Positions 10,841-22,395 of a stretch of DNA of 64,000 nucleotides are shown here, piece by piece; position 1 is the stretch's first letter; each line of letters starts with the position of its first letter. Source of the stretch: Acholoe squamosa (lineage: Eukaryota; Annelida; Polychaeta; Phyllodocida; Polynoidae); assembly GCA_949317995.1 (NCBI GenBank), contig OX439039.1, positions 15,181,282-15,245,281 on the forward strand, in the 5' to 3' direction. The position numbers were made by a program, and so were the translations under genes. The notes beneath the pieces were generated by a model. The model saw only the letters and a list, made by a program, of their open reading frames with translations, had not been told where the DNA came from and searched no databases.

Positions 10841-11751
10841 TGGGAAGAGTGGGAAAAAATATATACTTCAGCTCTTTCATCTTTCACAAAGTTCCCATCA
10901 ATAGAATCAACAGAAGGACACCACGATCCCATTTATTGTTATACATTGCTCGTACAAGCATTTAGAACTGCTGTGGATTTTACTACTGCCACATCCTTTA
11001 TCAATGTACTTCCTACAATCATACATTGAATTTAGCATTTACATATGGATACGAAAGCATATATGTTATATAGTGTATATTGCAAAGCTGCCTGCAGGGT
11101 GTTTGTTATTCCCTTTGTTCATCTTATACATTCTTTTTGCAGGCTTTACCTTGATGCACGTGTATTTCATCAATAATTGATGAATCAATTACAACATCTA
11201 CTCTACGAAGGGGAATACTGATTGTGGTATGATCATGGCCAGAGAGCCAAATTATCTGCAATATGGGCTATATGGGAAACTAAATAATTCATATAATTTC
11301 TTATCCAAAGTATATTGTTAAACATATATACAGCAGGATACACTGTACATAATGCTTACGTAAAGCAATCAAATATTTTGGGTATTGGTAGTCCTCTTAT
11401 TTGAATAAAGATTGTTAAGATCATTTAATTTTTTCTGATCCTAGGTTTGACTTTTTGGGGAAAAACAAGACATAATAGTTCGGGGGCCAGCTCCTCGATA
11501 TGGACAAGTGCTGGTGTTGAAAGCAGCACAAGATATCAGATATGGATCAGGGCAATTAGACAATGCTGAATCTGGATCTGGGGTGCGTGTCTTCCTATCT
11601 AGGTCGGAACAAAATCAAATTAAATGTCAAAGGTCACCATACTATTGCAATGAACCCTATGTAACTTAGGATGCACCTGAATGGGAAGTCAACCATGCGC
11701 TAAGAACCTCTAGTGTTAATGAATGGAACAAAGCCCACACGCTGTTCTATA
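10841..11751. other. Intergenic, nothing recognised
   Basis: AT-rich DNA. A splice-like block at about 11444-11582 (ttctgatcctag ... gtgcgtg) was tested as an exon, but no frame gives a recognisable protein. Confidence 0.4.
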
Positions 11752-12210
11752 GGTCTCAGTGAAGGAAATCCCGCAGAAAACCGGAAGTCATATACGATTG
11801 TGGTCAGAAGTGAATACTGCAGGCACACTGAATGGTCAATAACCATGTTGAAAATAATGCCAATAAATATAAAACCACTACACATGTTGTTGAACATTTG
11901 CTGCTTTGAATAAAATACCAGGAGGGCATTTCTCAAAGTGCTTACCTATTTTTTCAAAGGTTAAATTGGAAAAAGTGAATCTACATTTTATTCAGTGCAG
12001 ATTTAGGCAGAATCAGGGTGTTTTTACGCTATAGTCCAGTGCTCAAAATTTTCGTGGTCAATTCATATTTTAAGTCAGCCTATATTATGAAGGAAGGATG
12101 TATCTATTAATTCTGGGGTGATTTTTAGAAAATGAACATGTTCCAATGGGTGCTATCGCATTTCGCGCTACATTAAATTATAGTGCGGAACCAATTCCTT
12201 CTCTGAGACC
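11752..12210 (+). mobile_element. 459-bp MITE, copy 1, TA-flanked
   Basis: Bounded by GGTCTCAGTGAAGGAA at the left and, reading inward from the right, GGTCTCAGAGAAGGAA. TA lies immediately outside both ends. It is essentially identical over 459 bp to 13125-13583, while the flanks differ, so each copy inserted separately. The TA duplication and short TIR fit a Tc1/mariner-like or similar non-autonomous DNA transposon. Confidence 0.8.
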
Positions 12211-13124
12211 TAAAGCATATGGGGGATTAGCATGAAAAAGGAAAATACCCCTCAAATCAGTTTTTTTCTATATTAATTATTTAAAGAAGGATTGTTTTTG
12301 CCAAATTCTATGGAAAATGTGTTCATAGGTCTCTAAAATGTGTCCAAAATCAAGGAAAAATCATGTTTATATTGATGTCGGAGTGGTCCGCAGGCCGCGC
12401 TGCAGGTTCATTTCAGTCTAGGGCCACTGGCATAGTGCAGATTATTTTGATAGGCCCGATTTATTTTTACCTTATTCTTAACAGGGTAGGCATTTCATAT
12501 CTGTGTAGTATTGGCCACTTGCAGCTAGTCTAGGTAGTACAGAGAGGGGTTATTTTTGCGCTTTGACATATCATCTGTATTAGTTAAGTTAGGCACTGAC
12601 ACCGCAAATGGTATATCTACCGCTTCAAGAAAACTATCCAGGGTATAATATTTTGGGACATTTTCTTGAAATCATCTAGAAATGTAGGATTGTATTACCC
12701 AGTATCCATGTTACATACTCTCATAAATCTTCCCAGGCATGGCATGTGAATATTGTGTACTTTTTGCAGTGATTTTTATGTATTTTTCTACAATTTTTCA
12801 TAATTTGTCAATTATATCCACAGTAAACTGCAACAAGGACACTTACACAATATAGAGAAAAATCAAAAGAATATCCATGCCAAATTTGATAATCCTAGAG
12901 GCACTGCTTGTCATGAAAATGACTCAAAGATGAAGAGGGCGGTGTCCTCGGACAGAGACATAGAAATCAGCCTGATTTTGGGTATTACTTGGCCTGAAAG
13001 GCACCCTATATCATGAGATAGAGCGGTCCAAGGAGGATAAAACCTAGGGGCCTGTGTAAAAACATCTATTGGATTATAAAAATCTCAATTATAGACAAGA
13101 CATGCACACAGCCCATTAATAGTA
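12211..13124. other. Spacer between the two identical MITEs, nothing recognised
   Basis: AT-rich and non-coding. No exon-like open frame, RNA or repeat was supported here. Confidence 0.4.
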
Positions 13125-13583
13125 GGTCTCAGTGAAGGAAATCCCGCAGAAAACCGGAAGTCATATACGATTGTGGTCAGAAGTGAATACTGCAGGCACA
13201 CTGAATGGTCAATAACCATGTTGAAAATAATGCCAATAAATATAAAACCACTACACATGTTGTTGAACATTTGCTGCTTTGAATAAAATACCAGGAGGGC
13301 ATTTCTCAAAGTGCTTACCTATTTTTTCAAAGGTTAAATTGGAAAAAGTGAATCTACATTTTATTCAGTGCAGATTTAGGCAGAATCAGGGTGTTTTTAC
13401 GCTATAGTCCAGTGCTCAAAATTTTCGTGGTCAATTCATATTTTAAGTCAGCCTATATTATGAAGGAAGGATGTATCTATTAATTCTGGGGTGATTTTTA
13501 GAAAATGAACATGTTCCAATGGGTGCTATCGCATTTCGCGCTACATTAAATTATAGTGCGGAACCAATTCCTTCTCTGAGACC
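13125..13583 (+). mobile_element. 459-bp MITE, copy 2, TA-flanked
   Basis: Same length, ends and orientation as 11752-12210, again with TA on both sides. The near-perfect identity implies recent insertion of both copies from one source. A 74-codon open frame on the minus strand inside it is repeated in both copies and is not considered a gene. Confidence 0.8.
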
Positions 13584-14824
13584 TAAATTAAATGCCAGAT
13601 TGTGACCGTAGTCCCCTTTTAACTACATTAGATAGTCAACATTTGGCTCGGCTATTTGCAGCGTGTCAATGTGACCCCTTAATGGGTCCATACAAAATAT
13701 AACCCCTCCTACTTCACCACCCCCACCTACTGGTTGATGAATCACTGTATACCCAAAAGTCCGGCCCTGTCAATACCGCCCCACTGCCCTTTGCCCTTCC
13801 ATCTTCAGATCATCATATTTGTTCCCACTCACGCACGCATTTCTTTTTTTTTGTGGTGTATGAAATGTGTGTAACAACTTTACACTGTAGAGGTAGGTTC
13901 CATGATATTCATAGTTTCTATAATTCGATACGAACAATTTAACCTAAGTGGGTTATATCTGCAATATTTTAGCATTAACCTTTGTTCTCGCTATCTTTCT
14001 CTGTAATTCTGCGTGTCATTTGTTTTAGTACTGTTTATAGTTCTGTGTCGTCATACCTTTGAGGTCCCTCCTCTAAAGGTTTATATCTTAAGGTGTGCCC
14101 CCATGTATAGGGGTTCAAATCACTTTACATCATTGCAGATTGCTCCAGCCGTAAGGTGGATGACGTGGTTCACTCAGCTGAGGATAGGCATCGCCTCTGT
14201 ACTGGGTGTCATCTTTTCAGGTACTACGATCGCAGCTAGCCATACACTGGCAAAACCCTATGTTACCCCTACAGGTTTTTTATACGACTTGGATGGACTA
14301 GTCGTAGTAAATTAAGAAATGACCTCCCGATTCCTAGCCGAAGCTTTATCTAGAGGGAAGACCAAGCCTCGCATGCGGCAGCTTGTAAGGAACCTGTATA
14401 GAGCTTAGTATGGACGTCCTGTGGGTCCGCCATTTTGAATTTTGCTGGTTGAGGTAAACTCCACTGATAATACATACCATGATGGGTACTTTGTCCCTGG
14501 GTAACACCCACTTCCTGGGACATGCTGGTCCCATATTATCAGTTCTTATTAGTGCATGTCGTCAGAACCAGCTACAGACCCGCTTCCAGCCAATAGCACA
14601 AGTATGGAAGGGGGCCGGGAAGGGATTCTAATAATTCTATTGAGAATAAAGTACTTGTTTGTCTTGCTTTAACGAAATCTGTTGTTAAAGTTCCTCTTTA
14701 AGATAAGCTACCCTTTTTCCGATATGTTAAGCTCTTGGGGTTGGCGTGATGCATGAATGTAGCCCAGTTGAGCCACTTGCCAGGGCTGAATTGAATGCAC
14801 TGCTTCCACAGAATAATTGATGGT
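13584..14824. other. Intergenic 3' of the GPCR, nothing recognised
   Basis: A 100-codon open frame on the + strand at 14013-14315 has no recognisable domain and was not called. This segment probably includes the 3'UTR of the minus-strand GPCR. Confidence 0.4.
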
Positions 14825-15787
14825 TCAAAATAACTCAGAAGGTTGATTGTTTGAAGGTGAGTCAGGATTGAAGAGTTTTTTCACATATTTCCTGAACTTG
14901 GCACTCTTCCGGGCGTAAATAAATGGGTTTACCCATCTATTCACGCGCCATATGTATGAGCCAATGCGCACTGCCATGGGGCGGAGATGTTCTGGGAGGT
15001 TATTGAAAGCCACAGGTAGTAAGACAATCTCAATGTTACAGATCATATAGATGACCAGGACATTTAACATGACTCTGGTTATTTTGTAATCTGGGGCTGG
15101 TGGTGAGGCTGCTCCATTCTCTGCAGCAGCTGCTATGCTGTGCTTCTGTTTCCAAGCAACAAGACCAATTTTGATGTAGATCCCAATGGTAGCTAGGATA
15201 AGGATGCAGTAGCAGATGATATACACTGCCTTTGAGACCACATGCATGCTGTAGTATGCACTGCACATCTTTGTACCTTCATCGGCCACTCTGTAATACT
15301 GGTATCCAAATCCCAATACAGCTGCAATGTACACGATAGCAGAACCCCATATGGCATAAACTATCTTGGTTGCCTTTTGAACTGGGAGGAGGGTGTTGTA
15401 TTCTAGGGCGTATACAAAGTATACCAGTCTATCCACCCCAATCACCAAAAGCGTGATGACATTGGTCATACTCGACACATTAGAAATCAGAACATTGAGA
15501 AAACATGAGATTTTCCATACCGTGCCAGGAACAATGTATTCAGCCGTTATGCGGAATGGTAGGGCGGCAGCAGATATCATGTCGCCAAGGGTGAGACAGG
15601 CGATGAAGATGTTACTCGAAGTATCAAGCAGACTGTTGCTTATCATGATGAACATGGTGATGCCATTGGTTAGAACCACCAGCAGTGTGTCTGCAATGTC
15701 CCACAACAAGAACAACCATGAAAAACGGCCAAAGGTCAGACAAGCACTGATCTGACCACAATCAGTTGCGTTCATTGAAACATTCAT
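14825..15787 (-). CDS. Rhodopsin-class (class A) G-protein-coupled receptor, orphan
   Basis: A single uninterrupted exon encodes 320 residues from ATG at 15787. Seven hydrophobic segments are visible. The extracellular N-terminus has two N-glycosylation sequons (Asn2, Asn6). TM2 carries LTLGD (Asp69). Cys95 and Cys175 can form the TM3-ECL2 disulphide. TM3 ends DRL (119-121) in place of DRY, and TM7 has NPFIY (287-291). The usual CWxP of TM6 appears as CNIE (250-253), and Arg rather than Lys occupies the retinal-lysine position of TM7, so this is not an opsin. ICL3 is Ala/Pro-rich and short. The basic C-terminus (KFRKYVKKLF) suggests helix 8. Plasma-membrane receptor, ligand unknown. Intronless GPCRs of this kind are common in expanded invertebrate families. 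Confidence 0.88.
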   Translation of the reverse strand: MNVSMNATDCGQISACLTFGRFSWLFLLWDIADTLLVVLTNGITMFIMISNSLLDTSSNIFIACLTLGDMISAAALPFRITAEYIVPGTVWKISCFLNVLISNVSSMTNVITLLVIGVDRLVYFVYALEYNTLLPVQKATKIVYAIWGSAIVYIAAVLGFGYQYYRVADEGTKMCSAYYSMHVVSKAVYIICYCILILATIGIYIKIGLVAWKQKHSIAAAAENGAASPPAPDYKITRVMLNVLVIYMICNIEIVLLPVAFNNLPEHLRPMAVRIGSYIWRVNRWVNPFIYARKSAKFRKYVKKLFNPDSPSNNQPSELF

Positions 15788-15977
15788 TGTGCTGTCCGTC
15801 CGAATGCAATCCCAGTCCTAAAAGCCAAGTCTCTTTCTTGAATCTATAGTCTAGAAGTAGGGCTGATTCAAATCTATGGTCTTATTTTCTCCAAGTCAGA
15901 TGGTGCACCCTTGCTGTTCGCTCCCTTCGATGTCCAATGTCAAATGGTAATATGCCCAACAGCTCTCCCTACAGTCA

Positions 15978-16745
15978 ATACTCAGCTAACAAACGTTGGC
16001 AATGGTTGAGTCACATTCAACATTAATTCAATGTCTGACGAGGCCAACGTTGGCAAAGTAATGTTTTGCTAACATACATAAGCTTATTTAGTGTATAAGA
16101 TAAAAATGTTGGCCCAATACTAACAACACAACCCCAGCAAGAGGGGATTGTGGCCAGTTTGAAGATATTTTCCTCATTACAACCTTTTTACAACCAGAGA
16201 TATTCCATGTATTAACCACCAGATGCTAAATGTATAACCCTTCTGAAATGATAAAATGTTTGTAACATTTCCATGAAGGCACCATCGTGTTACTGATAAT
16301 ACCTATCTATCATTATATATGTCTGATGGGCAGTAGAAGTAACTTAGCATCCATAATGCTGAGATTAAGGTGAAAATGCTGAAGTGGCTGTCTCTAAAAC
16401 GACTATTTTGTCAGCCATCAATGTGTCCAATGGATTTAACTACAAAGTGGAGAAAAATGGTCGCCGAGGTGCTGACACAACATGTTCGACCAATGATAGT
16501 CCGACATTAATTGGATGGTGGAGCACAATTAGGGTTTAGCCAGGGTTTGGTTGGAGGGATGCTGAGCCAACATTTATCTGACATATTGGCTAGATTTTGG
16601 CCCAGTGGTGGCCCAACGTTATTTTACGTGCTAATGTTGCCACAAGCAGTAATTTTGCCCGATAAGCTGCACTTACGCCAATGATAAAAAAACCCAACTT
16701 CACACAAAGTCCTAACAACGTTGGAACAACGTCACTTTGCTAAGT
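15978..16745. repeat. Possible non-autonomous DNA transposon rich in CAACGTTGG motifs
   Basis: The segment begins AGCTAACAAACGTTGGCAA and ends AACAACGTTGGAACAACGTC followed by TTTGCTAAG, giving weak inverted ends. Palindromic CCAACGTTGG-like words recur inside (16041-16054, about 16610 and 16714-16730). No coding capacity. Boundaries and class are uncertain. Confidence 0.3.
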
Positions 16746-16949
16746 GGTAAAATGTAAATCACCAGGAATATGTATAGCATGATGCTAGTCTGAGCTGTTT
16801 CCTGCACTTGACAAGGAGAATGCTTCATTCACTGAAAGGCTTCAGAATGTTCACCACAATGCCATATCTGACATATTAACAGGTAGGACTAGAATCTGAC
16901 CTCGTCCTCTTAAACCCTTTGATGGCCGCATGGTGCTTTGATACAACTA

Positions 16950-18945
16950 ATTTTTTTTTTTTGAACAATTTAAACTTTTATTTGACCAAACATTAATTTG
17001 ACATTTGACAATCACATTCTTAGGGATATGTTAGGTTATACTGGTCAATAAAGTTAATGATAGCATCATCAGTAAACTGTTTTATGAATGCTATCATGAA
17101 ATAATATAATCATAATCTCGATGAAACAAGTAGGATAAGAATAATATGGTAACGTTGAGAGAAGGCAAAGGCAACCATCATTTTACAATTATTATCAGTA
17201 TGACTCCCTTTAAAAAGAAAAAATATTAAAAGAAACTAATAGTAGTAAGATAATACAGCAGGTCCTTTAAGAAACTAAATTAGGTAGGAATCGATGCTAT
17301 CATATCCAATTTTACCCTGTTTTTAAACATATCATAATTGTCTAAGTTTCTTACCTCAGTACTAAGACTATTCCAAATGGAAGCAGTGAATACCATAGGA
17401 GATTTTTCAAATGCTGTACACTTAGGGGTAGGATAACACAATAAAGGTGCTTGATTCAACCTGGTAGGTCTTACCACTGGTTTAACATATTGTCTTAGTT
17501 TAGATCTTTTATGGGCAAATGTTTTAATGTGAAATAACCTCCTGTTTTCTAGTGTTGGTAGACAGGCCTCCTTATGTATCTGTATAGTTGGAGTCAAGAT
17601 ATGTAGAGACAAACAGGTCTTAATACACTTATTCTGCATTCTTTGCAACTCCTCTAGGTTCATAACACTAGCTCCCATATAAAGGATGTCACAGTAATCG
17701 ATTATAGGTAACATATAACTCTTGTAAATTTTTAACCTGACTCCTGCAGACATATATTTTCTTGTTTTATATAAAAGAAATGACTTATGGCTCAAACTGC
17801 TTATAATATTTTTAACATACATGTTGAAGTTTAGCTCCTGGTCTAAGAGCACACCTAAATATTTATAAGAGACCACATATTTTAGGACCTTGCCATTTAA
17901 TTTGATTTTCGGTTTCCTCAAGTTTCTCAATTTTTTTTTTACTGGCAAAAAACATTACTTTGGTTTTTGATTCATTAATGGTGAGCTTGTTTTTTGAGGA
18001 CCAGTGGTAGAAACCTTCCAGAGCAGTTGTTAACATAGCTGAAATGTTTTCTATTGACTTTCCAGACACATAGAGAACAGAGTCATCTGCATAAAGCATA
18101 GTAGAATGGGCATCATCATGATTTATACAATCATTTATATACAATAAGAAAAGGAGAGGTCCCAGTATTGACCCTTGGGTACTCCACAAACCAAAGGCAA
18201 ATTAGCAGACTTATTGTGGGTTGGCAATGGAGCATTGCTGGCGACGAGACAGGTAATTTTCAATCAAAGTCAGGTTTCTATTCCTAATCCCATATTGCTC
18301 AATTTTGTCCAGAAGTATATTATGATTTACAGAGTCAAAGGCCTTTTTAATATCAATAAAAGCCGCTATAGTGACATTACCCCTATTTCTATTTTCTAAA
18401 ATATCAAGTTTAGAGATTGAATCTAAAGTGGAATTTTTTCTTTTGATAACCCCGTTGATTTTTTTGATAAAATTGAATGTAAATCTAAGTGTTTTGAGAT
18501 GGCTGTATGTATTAATCTTTCAAGAATTTTTCCAGGAACAGGTAAAATACTAATGGGCCTATAGTTTGAGACGTTGGTGGGGTCACCCCCCTTGGGTAGC
18601 GGTGTAACAGTGGCAATTTTCCATGTACCTGGGATGTCTCCATTGTCAACACAAAGCCTAATAATCTTCACAAATTTGGTAGGCATATGTAGAGCAGCAG
18701 CTTTAAAAATATGTGTAGGCAAGTATTGGAGAGCAGAGGACTTAGACGTATCGATGTCCTTGACACATTTCAAAATTTCATCGTCCGAGAAATCAAAATC
18801 AGGCATATCCTCTATGCATCTTTCTCCTTGAAATACATATGGTAAATGATGAGCTGAAGCCAGTCCAGGGCCAATCTCGGCATAGAAAGTATTAATAAAA
18901 CAAGTATTAATGAAACTAATATACCCATTATTCGCCATGATATAT
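16950..18945 (-). pseudogene. 5'-truncated LINE (CR1/Jockey-type) reverse transcriptase, frameshifted
   Basis: Read on the minus strand, three overlapping frames reconstruct a non-LTR reverse transcriptase. 18938-18423 covers the fingers (NVSNYRPISILPVPGKILE). 18420-18190 carries FIDIKKAFDSVNHNILLDKI. 18189-17863 carries QGSILGPLLFLLYIND and the catalytic LYADD. 17948-17280 covers the thumb and C-terminus (SYKYLGVLLDQEL, IDYCDILYMGAS). In-frame stops and at least two frameshifts make it non-functional. No endonuclease domain precedes it, so it is 5'-truncated as is usual for LINEs. A T-run on the + strand at about 16951-16963 corresponds to a 3' poly(A) tail. Confidence 0.85.
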
Positions 18946-19423
18946 GAAAGCTACAGCAAACGCTAGAAATCCACCTTCTGATATCCACCTCAGATGACTA
19001 CATCCCCTTTTTTCCCCTTCTATTCTGGAGTATTTATGCATTAGGATCCCCCCCCCCCACTTGCGCATACATACTCTTATATACCTTACGGACACACCTC
19101 CACCACCCAAGCATATAGCTGGTAGGTAAAGACGCGCCTCGTGGATGAAGAATTGATGCATTTTGACCTCTTCTTTTTCAAAAGTATTTCAATGAGGAAA
19201 AAGGAGCATTAGGGTACCCTCCCCCTCAAAGGAAAAAAAAAAAAGAAAAAAAGGAAGAAAAACACAACAAAGTTATAAGATGAACATAATTTTACCCTTA
19301 TGAAATGACTCAAAATGGCCTTGAATACACCGAATTACCCAAATGCATACACAATGCTTATACCAGCATGGCCCAGACCCCCGCCTCCTGTACGCACCTG
19401 TACTCATTTGGTTTGACCCCCAC

Positions 19424-21653
19424 CCAGGTAGCAAAAATGGTGTGGCCCGAGTCTGGGCCAGAGCGGGCTCCTGATGTGGGCCACACTGGGTTAACACAGT
19501 GGGCGCCCGATGGGTTTCGTCCTCAGCAAAGGGTCTGGGCCACACTGGGCTAACCGATTCGGGCACAGATCTGTTTGAAATTGGGCTCACCGATTTGGGC
19601 TCAAAGTGAGTTTAACATGGGTTTTTGGTGTGGTCTAAAGTGGGCTGCCCGATTTGATGAAAAATTAGTGGTGACATGTTAAAAATTCTTTTTGAGAAAT
19701 TTATCCAAAATATTTTCTTTTTTTTTAAAGGTCAATAAGCAACAAATCCTTGAGCTAATCTAACCCCCCCCCCCATCACCAAAGCAGTAAATGCAATATC
19801 TACCCAAGTGGAAAGGCAGAGCAGTACCATTCATTTGAATCAAACTCATTCAGCCAACACAAGGCACTTTGATTCATTAAAGTGACATTCTGGCCTCAAT
19901 CTTCCCCTACTAATTCCCTATGTAGGAGTAGAGAAGAGAGCCTTCAAGTTCATAATGACTGTACCTCTGCATATCTGCTCTTGTTCCAAGTTCAGTGCAA
20001 TAGAAATGGTGTTGCCATTCCACTACTACTCAGATGACCTTGATTTGCACTTTTGACTAGAAACATCTAAGTATTTCCAGACTATGAGAAAGTCTGCACA
20101 TTATTACTTCAGATCTGATTTAGTAGTCTATTCCAGTTGTCCTATGTCTAAAAGAAATAAGTTTGGTATGGGTAGTAGAATTCTGCCTGGAGTGCTGTGA
20201 AACCACTTTGTAGTGAGTCTGCCATGGACTGGCCTACAGGGGCAGGGGATATTTTTGGTTTCTCAATTGCCTCTATATATAGTCCTCTTATACCTGGCCA
20301 AGTGTGGGACCTGTTTGCCCCCACACCACAAATACACCTTGCAAGCCTACTAGTACAAAGAAAGACATGAAGCTGTTCTTTCCAGGACTAGTCAGTGTTG
20401 CCTTTTACATGAAATATCTGGATCCCTACTATGAACCTACCTGTGTATTAATGGTATAGGGAAAGTGTCCTACAGCAGTGGTGGAGGGAAGGGAGGGGGA
20501 AGGGCAGGGCAGGGTGAGAGGAGGGCAGGGCAGGGTGAGAAGAGGGCAAGGCAGGGTGAGATGACGGCAGGGCAGGGCAGGGTGAGAGCAGGGCAGGGCA
20601 TGTGAGCAAAGGAGATGCCAGGGCAGTGCAGGGTGAGAGTAGGACAGGGCAGGGTGAGAGGGCAGGGCAGGGTGAGAGCAGGGCAGGGTGAGAGCAGGGC
20701 AGGGCAGGGTGAAAGCAGGGCAGGGCAGGGCATGTGAGCGAAGGAGATGCCAGGGCAGTGCAGGGTGAGAGTAGGGCATGGCAGGGTGAGAGCTGGGCAT
20801 GGCAGGGCGAGAGCAGGTCAGGGCAGGGTGAGAGCAGGGCAGGGCAAGGGTGAGAGCAGGGTAGGGCAAGGCGAGAGCAGGGCAGGGCAGGGTAAGAGCA
20901 GGGCAGGGCAAGGCAGGGTGAGGGCTGGGAGTGAGAGTGAGTGAGTAATAGATGTTTAACACCATTTCGACAGCTAAGGTCATATTCATGGTGAGATCCT
21001 CATTACACAAATTCACAGAGAAATGTGTCAGTGCCTGCGCATATGTGCACCACACACATCCTGAGGGGATAGGAAAGAGGAGAAATAGACCCTTTTAAGT
21101 GGGCTAGGGAGGCCCAGGGAGGGCAGGGTGACAGAAGGGCAGGGCAGAGCGGGGTGAGAGGGGAAAAGGGCAGGGCAGGTTGTGTGGAATGAGGAGGAGA
21201 TGGAAGGGGTAGGGGATGGATAGGGGAGGGACGAACAAAAAAGAGAGAGGGAGGGGGAACACTCATCACAGATTTTAGAACAGTTCAGAAGATGAGGCTG
21301 CCCTGTCCAAACCCACTCTCGCCCCAGACTGGGAAGACTTTATGCAGCTAAGTACCCATCTTGGGATGCCCATTTTGAAACCATCCTGGGCCCAATGTGG
21401 TTGCCCATTTTAAAGCTGACCAGTGCCCAAAAGCGGGCGGCCCAATGTGGCCCAGACCGTATGCTGAGGACAAAACCCGTTGGGAGCCCAGAGGGCTCAA
21501 GTGGGTTTGCCCGATTTGGGCTGCCCTGTGTGGCCCTGACTGGAAACCCAGCATCTGCCGAACCTAAAACCCATGTACTGAATACTGCCCGCTTTGAACC
21601 ACCTTATCCCGGGTAAAACCAATTTGGCCCCGAGCGGGCTTGCTACATGGGCA
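19424..21653. mobile_element. Long-TIR element (GGGCC-rich arms) enclosing a minisatellite
   Basis: The arm at 19424-19640 and the arm at about 21340-21653 are inverted relative to each other. The best block is 19508-19549 against 21441-21484, which share GTCTGGGCCACA, CCTCAGCA and GGGTTT in inverted order over ~42 bp. The outer ends both contain GTAGCAA. The arms are built of repeated TGGGC/GGCCC words. No transposase lies between them, only unassigned DNA and a G-rich tandem array. Probably non-autonomous. Confidence 0.55.
20481..20945 (+). repeat. G-rich minisatellite, GGGCAGGGTGAGA unit
   Basis: Tandem irregular units of about 10-20 bp based on AGGGCAGGGTGAGAGC. A higher-order ~130-bp block (GTGAGCAAAGGAGATGCCAG) appears twice, near 20601 and 20735. 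A smaller patch recurs at about 21118-21215. The strand asymmetry and clustered GGG runs make G-quadruplexes likely. The Pro/Leu-rich open frames on the opposite strand are by-products of this repeat. Confidence 0.9.
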
Positions 21654-22395
21654 CCCCTTAGTGCATAAGGAATTAATGGATGGCCCCTAATCAAGTACCA
21701 TTCATCATGAAAATGAGTGGGTTATAATACAAACAGTGATACTTTCCGTAGTATCTTGCATGTAAGCCATCGCTTATGATATTATGGGAATCTGCATACT
21801 GCGTCTTATAGACATTTGTTTGTGGTTGCTGATATCACTGAGACTTAGAAGCCCTGGTACTTCCCTGTGATACTAAATGAAAGATAATTGTTTGGGCGCT
21901 TATACCAATCACATTTTGGAAATCGCTGTGCAGATTTTATTTCTAGTTTCTTACCCTTTTTAACAACATTCCATTTAGTCAATTTTTACCTTGAGATGTC
22001 CACTTTGCACCTTGAGACGGCCACTTGATACGCACCCTTTTAGTGGATGCATGGGCAAGATGGGGTTTTCCACGAAATGTCATCGGAAGTAGAAGCAGCG
22101 AATAAAGCCCCACTGTGCAGACAGTATAATCCAGGGCAGTGTCAGGCATCTGGAATTCACGTAGTCAATGTGTTTAGGCATCTGCACATCTGCTAACATT
22201 GTATGTACAACAAATGTGATTTCTATCAGCATCCACAACACTCTTGTAAAAGGAAGCAAATTAAGCAGGAGAGAAAAAATGGCATCAAAATAACAACACA
22301 AATAGCCAAGCAAATGGGAATGGGTCACAGACAAATGCGAAGACAGGTGCGGGGTTTGGGAAGTAGATGGTTCAGACTCAGACTCAGGCATCAGT
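21654..22395. other. Intergenic, nothing recognised
   Basis: AT-rich sequence between the long-TIR element and the DIRS-type remnant. No supported gene or RNA. Confidence 0.4.

Noticed and set aside
11444-11582. Possible exon between cctag and gtgcgtg
   Set aside because: Every frame that is open gives only a short peptide without similarity to neighbouring genes, and no partner exon was found.
14013-14315. 100-codon open frame
   Set aside because: Hydrophobic start by chance, no recognisable domain, no splice context and no repeat homology. Left as intergenic.
20481-20945. CRISPR array
   Set aside because: Units are short, irregular and without unique spacers. The genome is eukaryotic; this is a minisatellite.
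20429-21055. 208-codon Pro/Leu-rich open frame on the minus strand
   Set aside because: It is the translation of the G-rich minisatellite. Its low-complexity residues follow the DNA repeat unit and there is no start, splice or domain support.
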